Of a stretch of 64,000 nucleotides of DNA, positions 34,833 to 44,020 are shown one piece after another. Source of the DNA: Istiophorus platypterus (taxonomy: Eukaryota > Chordata > Actinopteri > Istiophoriformes > Istiophoridae); contig CM029112.1 in the NCBI GenBank assembly GCA_016859345.1, positions 15,570,725 through 15,634,724 on the forward strand, written 5' to 3'. Made by a program: the position numbers and the translations under genes. The first letter of the stretch is position 1. Each line of letters starts with the position of its first letter. The notes under the pieces were generated by a model. It was not told the DNA's origin, searched no databases, and was given only the letters and a program-made list of their open reading frames with translations.

Positions 34833-36341
34833 CTGATGATGTTGATGATGATGATGCTGATGATGATGATGATGATGATGATGGTGGTTTTCCTGCTAGG
34901 CTTGGTCCAGAGAAAGGTCCCCAGGTTCTTCCCAAGCTGTTTGAGCTACTGCCAGGTCTACATAACTTACAGCATTTAGAGTAAGTATACACACCCATAC
35001 TTCTAGTTATCCACTCAGTGCTTCAGTCTCTCTGTGTTTGTTTCTAGTGTCTGACAGTTGTTCTCTCTCTTCTTTCAGTCTAGAGAACAGTAAGATAGGG
35101 GACAAAGGAGCAGAGAAATTGGTTGATGCTTTAGCCTCACTCTGTTCTCTTGAGATACTGAAGTGAGTACAACACGTTGACACCTTTCTCATCCTATTTG
35201 TAATCTAGTGCCCGGCTGGGTTGAAATGCAAAGCACAATAATCGAACTCACCGCACAAAACAAAATCATCTAGCTTTCAGTATAGTAAGATCTTTATGCA
35301 TGTATATTGAACCACATTTATGCTCTCTCCTTCTGGCTTCCAGTCTGTCACAGAACTGTATAGGAGACCATGGAGTAAAGAAAATGTCAACTACGCTGAG
35401 GGATCTGCCCAAATTGCACTGTTTGAGGTAAAAAATGTACATGCACGTACACATATACATTTACTACACCTACACAGCAGTTGCCACTGCGGCATATAGT
35501 GTAAACCCACAAAACCCCCCGCCCCCTTCTGTTTTTTCCAGTCTCTACAGTAATGTGATTTCTGACGAAGGGGCAGAGAGTTTAGCAGCTGTCCTCCCAC
35601 ACATGGCGTCTCTCACAGACCTGGAGTAAGTCTATTTACCTCAGATTTTCATTAGACATTCACAGTAAATGTGTGTATGTTTGTGTACTGGTTTGTCTGC
35701 TGTGAACATTCATTTATGTCTCTATATGAATCTCCAGTTCTGGCTTTCTAATAAAAATAAGGAGGAACCATTTGTAATACCTCATTTATTTATTTAAAGA
35801 GAAATTATTACGAACTGTTCTGTGATTTTTGAATTTTTTATGAAAATTTCTTCAAATATTCAGGCAACAATGTAACATTAAAGGGGACCTGCTCAAATAT
35901 GATTAGATGCAAGTAGATATTTACGAGGAATTCAGTGATTTGTAGAGAGATCAGTGTGGATATCAGAAAAGACCTTTAAATTCTAAACCTGCTTTATTCT
36001 GCTTGACAGCGTGAAGTATAACAAGCTGACAGATGTTGGAGCGCACAGCCTTGGAGCCAGTATGAGAAACTGTCAAAAGATAAAGACATTAAGGTAAGGA
36101 AAGTTGTTTTGTGAACATCTTTTGTTTTTAATTGCTCTGTGACCATAACCAAAACTACAGTATTGTTCTGTCATTTCCCTCCCAATGATTCCAGATCACA
36201 TTATTCTATATCTATTTTTTTTTCCTCACTTTGTTTCTTCTTTCTTCTTTCTCATGTCATTTCAGGATGTGGAACCAGTGTATTCCATACGGAGTGTTTG
36301 AGCGTCTTCAGCAGCAGGACAACCGGATCCTTTGGCATTAG
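20438..36341 (+). CDS. ciita: CIITA, MHC class II transactivator (NLR family, about 1673 aa)
   Basis: Exons: 20438-21809, 25945-26007, 26981-27019, 27198-27245, 27975-28079, 28285-28350, 29269-29316, 30054-30239, 30750-30800, 30916-31029, 31127-31186, 31290-31507, 31711-33080, 33363-33899, 34392-34571, 34700-34771, 34900-34980, 35079-35162, 35344-35427, 35542-35625, 36010-36093, 36266-36341 (TAG). A possible cassette exon lies at 22744-22923. All joins keep one frame. CIITA is a non-DNA-binding coactivator that assembles on RFX/CREB/NF-Y at MHC class II promoters. Domain order: CARD-like N-terminus, long polar region, acidic segment, basic NLS-like segment, P/S/T-rich region, NACHT (Walker A GNAGMGKTT 808-816, Walker B DGFDE 889-893, TRPRG 945-949), winged-helix/helical region, four LRRs and a MWNQCIPYG...LQQQD tail. 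Human is about 1130 residues, so this form is much longer. Downstream: dexi, convergent. Confidence 0.95.
22744..22923 (+). CDS. ciita: Possible ciita cassette exon (60 codons, phase 1-1)
   Basis: An open stretch (ETQKEIIKRQL ... EEVTRADLG) ends at a good donor (CTGG|GTAAGAC) in phase 1, matching every neighbouring intron. It enters in frame only if the acceptor is the TCTGAAG at 22743; the more obvious ACACAG at 22733 would lead to a TAA. Including or skipping it keeps the ciita frame. A CACGTG E-box lies at 22580-22585, upstream. It could also be intronic noise. Confidence 0.4.
23070..23169. repeat. (TA)n(GA)n compound microsatellite in ciita intron
   Basis: A TA array of about 40 bp, a short spacer, then about 50 bp of GA. 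The surrounding intron (22924-25944) shows no other recognisable exon. A GAAAGTAAAA element near 23437 resembles half of an interferon-response site but is too weak to call. Confidence 0.9.
25945..28350 (+). CDS. ciita: ciita acidic and NLS-like exons (5 exons)
   Basis: Exons 25945-26007, 26981-27019, 27198-27245, 27975-28079 and 28285-28350 all have phase-1 borders. The first three encode an acidic, aromatic stretch (DDISEFMNDDYLLG, DGLFSDLWWNCEE) that aligns by eye with the mammalian activation segment around IAELDQYVFQDSQLEG. The next two are basic (NNRRKRQRVPRSRR and TPKRPRAA), matching the position of the mammalian N-terminal nuclear localisation signal. An in-frame ATG at 25953-25955 (AAGATGC context) could start a shorter isoform. 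Confidence 0.85.
29269..31186 (+). CDS. ciita: ciita P/S/T-rich exons (5 exons)
   Basis: Exons 29269-29316, 30054-30239, 30750-30800, 30916-31029 and 31127-31186 are all phase 1 at both ends. The 30054 exon carries HPSVQFITIPDTSGYQ, resembling the mammalian GPIQFVPTISTLPHGLWQ segment. The rest is rich in Pro, Ser and Thr (SPPHKNQVQPLSP, STPSTSPLSPSK, LPPPHSPT), as in the mammalian P/S/T region before the NACHT domain. Short-exon boundaries rest on GT-AG sites plus phase. Confidence 0.85.
31290..33080 (+). CDS. ciita: ciita linker and NACHT exons
   Basis: Exon 31290-31507 is the phase 1 to 0 transition and gives a linker (PVIKDYIKTVKAYV, ending LLGQGQ) equivalent to mammalian PVEQFYRSLQD. Exon 31711-33080 carries the ATPase core: Walker A GNAGMGKTT, LLLNFSSL, Walker B IIFDGFDEL, TLLLSTRPRG, then the helical region up to FLQSYLAGVHLSLS. 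The acceptor is placed at 31710 (CTTTTCTTCGCAG) because it has the best pyrimidine tract and aligns without extra residues; AAACAG at 31648 would add 21 residues. A Lys/Arg/Glu-rich insertion lies at about residues 1040-1131 and a second charged one near 32884-33012. Confidence 0.9.
33363..34771 (+). CDS. ciita: ciita NACHT-associated helical exons (3 exons)
   Basis: Exons 33363-33899, 34392-34571 and 34700-34771 are joined in phase 2. They encode the segment following the ATPase core: QRFAVGLLFHN (mammalian PRFLAGLIFQ), VLEACHYVCEA, NLPEVLTFHGVPLNPPDVF, FCLDLEDSGIWVSGLKALVGL, then ITLWEQLEQSGE, KFKIHPLKATQV and VPAVKELRKLEF. The good match to mammalian CIITA here fixes the identity of the gene. 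A (CA)n microsatellite fills most of the intron at 34579-34625. Confidence 0.92.
34796..34882. repeat. (GAT)n microsatellite filling a 128-bp ciita intron
   Basis: ATG/GAT triplets, with a few CTG and TTG units, occupy about two thirds of the intron 34772-34899. The tract leaves only about 17 bp before the acceptor (GGTTTTCCTGCTAG). Confidence 0.9.
34900..36341 (+). CDS. ciita: ciita leucine-rich repeat exons and C-terminus (6 exons)
   Basis: Exons 34900-34980, 35079-35162, 35344-35427, 35542-35625, 36010-36093 and 36266-36341. The four 84-nt exons in phase 2 each encode one 28-residue LRR of the ribonuclease-inhibitor type (LENSKIGDKGAEKL, LSQNCIGDHGVKKM, LYSNVISDEGAESL, VKYNKLTDVGAHSL). 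The exon-per-LRR layout is typical of NLR genes. The last exon ends GVFERLQQQDNRI, as in mammalian CIITA. A candidate poly(A) signal, ATTAAA, is at 36662-36667. Confidence 0.93.
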
Positions 36342-37957
36342 GACAAAAGGAAACCTCTTCACTACAAAGCACTGAACATTTTATCATGCATTCAGTTTAC
36401 ACTACACATCACATTTTGCAAAGCATGTATGCATGAGAGAGAATATGTTCACATAAACAAGCAAAACATGGAGAGTTATTTGCTGCTTTGTTCAAAAGTT
36501 TATTTTGTTTGAGCCTTTCAAAGATTCCATTCAGTGATGGAAGTGAATAATGAATCGCTCAGCGCCATGCAATACTTTATGTGTTTGTATCAGAGTGTGG
36601 TAATGCTGGCACCACTCAAGAAGCATGTTTGCACTGATGTTGGCTCGTTTTTATTTTACCAATTAAAGATTTTGTCTGTCTGATTTCATTGCCTAAATGG
36701 TATAGTAAGGGTTTTAGTGTTGTGTTTTTTGTGGAAATAACAGTATAATTGTTCAAACTCTTTCTGTAGCTGTAAATTATTATAGTAATATGAAGAAAAT
36801 GTTTCACATTGTCACTGGTTCCTTGTCTTCTGTTTAGTTTTTCACTGCTCAGTTCATGTTTACTAAATTAATTGTTCTATTAAAAACTTCTTTTCACTTC
36901 CTCTATAACTTGTTCCTCTTCTCTATTTTGACACAAACTGAGACCCTTTGTAGTTGATTAGATTATTTTATTTAGCCTTAAGTGTGAGGGCAAACTTTCC
37001 CTAATGTTGATATCATGGAAAAACTGAGGGAAAAACTAATCTGTTTACGTCAATATGATTACCTCACAGCTGTATGAGGTCTGTGGCTCTGAAAGCAAAT
37101 TTAGTTCAGGTTTCGAGGCCACAATTTTCAGCGGATACCAAACTGGTGAGCGCTGAGTCTGACAGGTGAAGAAGTAAGAATACAAGCAGCATGGTCTTCC
37201 TAAATAAGTGCTGGAAGTATCTAATCCAGTCTTCATTGTATATACATCACCTGTTTATGTGAACACACTAAGAATATAATTACAATAAGAGTAATAATCT
37301 TAATAATAAAAATAAATAATAATATTTAAAAAACAAATATAGTATTTGGTTATGTATAAATGGGCCAAGCCAAACTCCATTTCCATAAATACAAAGGAAA
37401 ATATTTGATTCAGTTACTGTGTATAAAATAGTATGAATATCTTGGAACAGTTATTTTATACTTCACAGATCAGTCTAGGACCAGCTGTTATCAGATAGTT
37501 ATACTGCATCACATCAGGTGATAGTTGGCAATAACAGGCATTTCACAAATATCCCTAAGATACTCTTAAAACAAATCTGAAGAACAGCACACCTTGTCTG
37601 TAAGGTCTCAAAGTTCTCCAACAAGCTGCTGGGGCTATATAGTGCTCTGATGCTCTCTTGTGGACAAAAGAAAACATGACACCAGCAAAGCACATGGCTA
37701 TCGGTGAACAGTCTCGGATGAACATGTCCACATCAAATACATTAATCTATGGCAGGATAATCTAAAAACATACATCTCAAATGATAGTTAAAGAAAGAGG
37801 CAAAAACATGGCATTTGCTCAAAGTTTATTAAATAGACACATTGGAAAATAAAACTCTGTTACGATCCATAGCTTATAATAGCATGTGCGTGTCTGCAAA
37901 GAAGCAGATGTGGAGGGAGGACACAAGCACTGGGTAAAGTTTGTATGTTGATGATGC

Positions 37958-37989
<32 letters not shown>

Positions 37990-40900
37990 ACATCCCACAA
38001 ACCAAGCAAACACCTTCATCTGTCAGAGTTGTCATAGAGTTTTCAGTGAATTAAGATGCTTTGAGCACAGTGTTCACCAGAGCCTGAACAACACAGTGTG
38101 ATGTCATGCCTGGGAAATGGTCGTTGACAACTAACACCAGTGATTTATAAACAGTTTTCACGTACAAACAAGAATCCTCCTAATCTAACCTCTTCAGTTT
38201 CCACTGATTTCTCAACTTAGGGAGTGACTTGTAGATTTGAATTACCCAAGCCATGTACTGACAATAAGATTTAGTTTGAAAAAATAAATATCGGCCTGTT
38301 AACACCAGTAATTTCCAGCCTGATGAAAATTGGGTACATACTTTCGCAGGTTTTTAGTAACTATTCACACTAATCAAAAGGAAGCCCTCATCTGAATCTG
38401 ACTATTTGATCAGATTCCATATAAACATGTTTTTAATATTCAATAATCATTTGTATACTGGGCTTTATCGGCATGTGGTCAAAAAATCTTACCAAAAACA
38501 GAACGCTTATGGACATACTGATTTACACAGACAAATTCGAGCATTGTAAATGTCTACACAAAATATTTCTTAATGCTACCCTTAATCCAAAAAGAATAAT
38601 TCTGGTTCTGATGGAGGAACTTTGTTCTACACAATCTAACTGCACTGGTATGATTTTTTTTTTTTTTTTTTACATCCCTGTTGAGTTTTGCTATGGCTTT
38701 TTTTCTCTTAAATTCATGACCGTTTGGCAGCAGACAAAATTCACCGACTATGTTTAGTGTATCATCTTAGCTAAGTTGGGAAAGCGGTTTTTGAAACACT
38801 ACCTGAAAAGATGAACTAAGTACGGCAAAGCTGAGTCATGTTGGTGACTTGTATGATGGAGTGTAATGTTCAAAATGTTGAGAGTCAGGCAATGAAATTT
38901 TGGACTAAAGATTGTTTAGAGTGTGAAACGTGCATGTACAAATATTTTGAAAAGTTTTTTTGTCTCTAAAGTTTTGGTTATGTGGTGGAAAACAACCAAA
39001 ATGCAATGAATATTATGCACATTTTGCTTATTGTTGTAGATAGGTGCTGTGAGAAAAAAGTGGTTAATCTGTATTACTTCCAAAAATCAACATATAGTAA
39101 ATTAGCTGAGCTGCAAGTGCTCCTCAAAGACCAACAGTATGTACAGTACTTTCAAGGCTTACAAATATCTAGTAAATCAAGTGAAATATCCCTTTACAAG
39201 CATCACTGACATGAGGTGGTCTCCTTCAAAACATCAACAAGCAAATCTAGCAGATGGATTGAATAATTACCTGATTTTGTGCATGATTGCATTTGTTTGA
39301 GTATTTAATTGCCCCATTGCTTGAATCCAGTTTATTATTGCTGCCAAGAATATACATTTTATGAACTGGATTCTAAATTAATAACATGGTAAACACAAGA
39401 AAGTACGTTAAAACAGAATTTTGACAAATAAAGAAAACAACACAACCAATATCATGCGCTGAATCTTGTCTATGTGTCTAACACACATGTTTAACATTAT
39501 AGGAACAAACATGTATGCAACAAATAGAGGATAAATACTTCTTTTGAGGTTGTCTTTCATATGAGGTTTCAGCCTTTGACACTGTGCATACTATTAAAAT
39601 TTTGGCACATTTGGCAAGCTGTCATAACTAATCTAGTACTGTTTATTGTTTTGTGGAAAATTAAACTTGCATATGACTCCATTTATCTAATGGTTAACAG
39701 AACACATACTATAATACCCTCTGCATTACAGTGAAGAGCGTGGCAAGTGCAGTGTGTTGTTCCTGATTTATAAGAAAACTTGAAGAGTTTAGGGCTCTCC
39801 CATGTCATACAGTTTTGCAGCCGGTGTCCATTGTCAGTGTTATGTCTTGCCCAAGTGCCCACAGTTCTTAACTGTGCTCCTGAGTGTGTGTACATCCCTG
39901 AAGCACTCATACAGTATGGATGGCCTCAAAAGACACATTTTAAATTACGCCTCAAGGATGAGTGAGCCTGCAAAGCAGCAATGCAATCAGTATTCTGAAA
40001 ACATAGAAGGACCAATAGTTCAAACAAGTTGTTCTGTGAATGATTAAGTATTCAACAGACCTACAGTGCACATTCTTTTCCTGAACTTTGCCAAGTCTTC
40101 TGAGATGTCTTACTGTGAAGCACATCATGTTGTGACTGAAGTGGCAAGCCTTTAATTTAATTTTCTTCTGTAGTCAGCCATCAGATCCTGCATAGCCTAG
40201 ATAACTGTTGAGTGTAAATGCCAGGTTTCTGCATCTGAACTGGCTGCAATGCAGATGACCTGAAAACCACTCCACATCTCTGATAACATTCACAGGGAAC
40301 AGCTGTCTCTCTCCACCTGCAGCACATTGTGCTTCCTTTTTATCTTTCATTATGTCCAAAGTGAGGAACACAGATGCCAGCAATAACCTGCAGAGTCCAC
40401 TGTCAATTGCCATGAGAATGGCAACAGACTGACTGACAGCAGATCGAGTGTAAAGTGCCTTTTCCAGGGGATGGTCACTTGTCATATAGCTGGTGGCGCT
40501 GGATCTCCTCAGGCTACCTTCTTTTGAGCCGGGATAACCTGGAGACATGGACATACAAGTGTTAAAGACAATCCCAATAAATGCTTTGAAAGAGCCTTCT
40601 ACAGGTGTTAAAACATTGCATGAAAACTGCCGTGCTCTCTGGATAAAGTTGTGTTTAGAATCAACAATATTAAATTTGTTTGTATCAACATCAGTTGATG
40701 CCAAAATACCGATTTAAGGTTTGTTGATGTTTGCGCTGTAAATTAACCACTAGGTATAGTGCATAACATTTTAATCTTGGTATGGTATTCTAAAAACTAT
40801 TAAAGCATTACTTCTTGCCTGCTTTACTTACTTTTTCACTAATATGTCTGTGTGGTAGAAAGGCAACAACAGCATCCACTTGGAAGGATCTTTTCCCCGT

Positions 40901-41002
40901 ATCACCGACCGGGGAGTGTTCACGATGGCCCAACCTTGCCCGGACCTCTGCATCATCCCGACCACCTCCTAGTTCCTTATTCCTCCTCCGAGACCGCCCC
41001 TG
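36342..41002. other. ciita-dexi intergenic region, including likely 3' UTRs of both
   Basis: No conserved exon is recognised. The left part holds the ciita 3' UTR (to about 36690). The right part probably holds the dexi 3' UTR on the minus strand; AATAAA/ATTAAA signals for the minus strand occur at 40156-40151, 39336-39331 and 37830-37825. A (GAT)n microsatellite is at about 37949-37988. A 176-codon minus ORF is listed separately. Confidence 0.5.
40174..40704 (-). CDS. Unrecognised 176-codon ORF downstream of dexi
   Basis: I do not recognise this protein. The ORF starts MASTDVDTNKF, has a moderately hydrophobic segment (SVAILMAIDSGLCRLLLASVFLTL) and ends LGYAGSDG. An ATTAAA signal follows the stop by about 18 bp on the same strand. 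It lies where the dexi 3' UTR is expected, 300 bp after the dexi stop, so it may simply be untranslated. A chance ORF of this length in 64 kb is not improbable. Confidence 0.2.
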   Translation of the reverse strand: MASTDVDTNKFNIVDSKHNFIQRARQFSCNVLTPVEGSFKAFIGIVFNTCMSMSPGYPGSKEGSLRRSSATSYMTSDHPLEKALYTRSAVSQSVAILMAIDSGLCRLLLASVFLTLDIMKDKKEAQCAAGGERQLFPVNVIRDVEWFSGHLHCSQFRCRNLAFTLNSYLGYAGSDG

Positions 41003-41272
41003 TCACTCGAGATAGCCCTCAAAAACATCCAGCTCCGTGTCCGTGTCGTATGGGACAGAGGCCGGGTCGGACAGCACCCCGAGGTCAACCAGTGCCTGGT
41101 CCATATCCTCAGGCAGAAATACTATCCCCACATTCAGGACGATGTACTCCATTAGAAAGGCATAGTAGAGGATCAAGACGTTCACAAAGAACAGGCCCAG
41201 ATAAAACATATATGGGAGATCGTCCAGGAGCGATTCCACTGAATCTAGCTGGGCATAAATTTGGTTTGTCAT
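41003..41272 (-). CDS. dexi: DEXI, small conserved membrane-like protein (89 aa)
   Basis: A single coding exon. The ATG at 41272 begins MTNQIYAQLD, and the reading frame continues through a strongly conserved core (MFYLGLFFVNVLILYYAFLM, EYIVLNVG, then FLPEDMDQALVDLGVLSDP) to ELDVFEGYLE. This matches human DEXI (95 residues), whose molecular function is unknown although it is an autoimmune-risk candidate. Residues 21-53 are hydrophobic and could form one or two membrane segments; the C-terminal tail is acidic. The frame is open 26 codons further upstream, but that part is not conserved. It is convergent with ciita and divergent from clec16a. Confidence 0.95.
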   Translation of the reverse strand: MTNQIYAQLDSVESLLDDLPYMFYLGLFFVNVLILYYAFLMEYIVLNVGIVFLPEDMDQALVDLGVLSDPASVPYDTDTELDVFEGYLE

Positions 41273-42268
41273 AGAAGAAAAGACAGACGCGGGTTGGCTT
41301 CTCGTGATTGTATGAGGCCAGGATGATGCGGACTCGAGTTGCTGGTGCAACCGCTAGAGATCTGCCTGGGGCGAAGGGGCTGCTGTGTCCATTTCGGCCC
41401 TTCCCGTCCTGCAAACAGCGTTTTACAGGCAGCCGAGTGGCTTTCTTCTTTTATCTGTAAGGTCCAGAGGAAAACGACAAGAATAAAGCTAGACCCGAGG
41501 GTGTAACGTTCATAGCTAATAATAACCGGCGGCCAGTATCGAAGTATCACGTTAGCTAGCGCGACGCATTCTTGTCATTCGTTTCTTGGCTTTGCGGAAT
41601 TCACGCCGTCCCAGCTGGCTAGGGCTAAAAACAGTAGCATGCAATGCTAGCATGAACCGTCTCGAAAATCCGCGGAAAAAAATATACGAAGCCGCTTTGA
41701 GTTTTCTTGTAATACACGTTCGCACCCGGGAAAAAAAAAAACGAAAAACGTTCACAAATACACGCTACTGGCGATGCCTCTACGGCTAAACGTCCCTTTT
41801 CAACATTTTCGCCAACCGCATCAAAACAGTCCTCGCCACAGCGCGACACTCGAAACCCCCGGCATGCGATTGGGTCGCCGCTTAGCAGACCCCCCCCCGC
41901 GATTGGCCACTGAGGCTGTCAATCCAAATACCGACCAGCCCCCTTCCCCCACTGCAGTGCGCGTCGCGTTCTTTAATCGTCACTGCCGAACCGGGGGATC
42001 GAATGCCGTAGTTTTTCTCGATTAGTTTCCGCGTCCAGCGCCCGCAATCTGCCGCAAGGGGAGAACTGCAACTCCCAGACGGCAGCGGTCACTGAGACTG
42101 TTACGTAACACCCCCCCCCATCCCTCAGCACCGCTATCGCTGCCTCTCACCTCTGTTTGCTAAGTAGCTATCTGCACGGGAAAGTGGGTGTAATGGATAA
42201 ATGCGGACGCTAACCCTTTGCGAAATAACACGCCTGGCAGAAAACACCACCCGCTTGAAACCGCAACC
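41273..42268. promoter_or_regulatory. CpG-rich divergent promoter between dexi and clec16a
   Basis: The interval between the two divergent start codons is 996 bp. It is visibly richer in CG dinucleotides than the surrounding AT-rich DNA, and the enrichment extends to about 42560. Non-coding 5' exons of dexi probably lie here. TTAGC/GCTAA words recur in and around it. No TATA box is evident. Human DEXI and CLEC16A are likewise divergent. Confidence 0.65.
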
Positions 42269-44020
42269 ATGTTCGGCCGATCGAGGAGCTGGGTTGGAGG
42301 ACAGGGGAGAACGAAAAACATCCACTCCTTGGACCATCTGAAGTGAGTAGTTAGCGTTTGGTGAGCTAACGTTAGCCTGTGTGATAACCTGCCGAGCATG
42401 ACTGCAAGCTTTACCGTTAGCCCAGTTATTAACAGCTAAAACAACAGGAGCTAACCGACCGTACCTGCCCCGAGGTCCGGTCAGCTAACGGGGCTTTCTT
42501 CGGCGGTGGCGTCCCCTTTTTCCGTTTGGTAACGCAGACGAACTAGCGAGCTAGCTTGCGATCGTTAGCTTTCCAGTTAGAATACACCCCAAAAGTGAAC
42601 TGTTGTCCCACCCCAACAGGTGCAGCAAAGTAACAAGAGAGTGGGGTTGATATATGCCTCAGTCTGCACAGTTCTGAGGTCTAACCAGGAAAAATAAGGG
42701 GAATCAGTGTGGGTGTGCGTTATACAGGTTTTAATCTGGTGATTATTACATTATACTATTTGGAGATGATGCACTGACTCAATATTAGGGGCTGCATTTG
42801 TTGGTACATGGCAATTTTTTGACAGATGAGCTTTATTTGAATACAGGGTTTACAGTTGTCAGACATATTCTTCATAGCCCTGTAAAAATCACCTCTTTAT
42901 ATCTGGGTGTGTGTAGAAGCTTCAGATCAGTCTTAAGTCATTATGATTTGTCATGCCACAGTTAAGTTTAGTGGTGGATTTGTGGACATTCACAAATAAA
43001 AAAAGAGCCGAGCATTTGCCACTTCACTCAACAAATTTTCTCCTTAATCACATTTTCTCCATCAGGTATATGTACCATGTCCTGACAAAAAACACCACAG
43101 TGACAGACCACAACCGAAACCTACTAGTGGAGACCATCCGCTCCATCACAGAGATCCTCATCTGGGGGGACCAGAATGACAGCTCTGTGTTTGAGTAAGT
43201 CTCAGTCAGTGTATTCTTGTCAAATCCCTCAGATTTGGCTTAAAGCACAGATCTGATGTGCATGGAAATCAGAATGACAGCTTTATACTTACCTGTATTT
43301 TTATCTCTAATGTTATAAGCAAGGTTTGTTAATTGCGCATACCCCTTTACAACCTTACATCTATGCATTTGAACAGGGGCACACTTGTACAGAAAACTGG
43401 ATGACTGGATAATCACACTCTTTACATTAAAATACAATTTCAGAGTCCCACCCCATCTTCTTTTTCTATAGCAACTGAGCTAAGCAAAACTGTGTGTGTG
43501 TGTGTGTGTATCAAAGACAGTCCTTATTTGTTTCCTGTCATGCTGACTCTGCACAAAGGTAATACACTGTGACTTGACAAGACTTCCGCATGCTACACAA
43601 AGAATACCGAAAAAGTGTTTTGTGCAGTTAAACATTTCAAGAGATGCATCTAACTCTCTTGAACTCTTTTCAACCCAAGCCACTGTGGAATTTCAGTCTT
43701 CTCTGGGGACTAAAGCAGATGAAACCAGGGTGTTTTGTTCAGAATCGGAATTCAGAATCAGAAATGACCAATTCTGGCTTGATGATATGAAACAGGAAAT
43801 GGCTTTGAACATTTTCATCCTGACAATTATTTATTATGATTATTTATTTCAAGATCATTTCATGACCAAATCTTATATGTGTTCAGCTTCTTCCTGGAGA
43901 AGAACATGTTTGCCTTCTTCCTAAATATTCTGCGTCAGAAGTCGGGACGCTACGTCTGCGTCCAGCTCCTCCAGACCCTTAACATACTGTTTGAGAACAT
44001 CAGCCATGAGACGTCCTTAT
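42269..44020 (+). CDS. clec16a: clec16a exons 1-3 (start of FPL domain)
   Basis: Exon 1 ends CTGAA|GTGAGT (phase 2), exon 2 TTTGA|GTAAGT (phase 2) and exon 3 TCCTTAT|GTAAGT (phase 1). Together they give about 112 residues nearly identical to the human N-terminus, ending FENISHETSL. The start context is CAACCATGTTC, and the MFGRSRSW start is conserved, so the start codon is secure. Confidence 0.95.

Noticed and set aside
40852..41274. 140-codon plus-strand ORF
   Set aside because: It is the antisense of the conserved dexi coding sequence plus CpG-rich flanks; no splice or conservation support.
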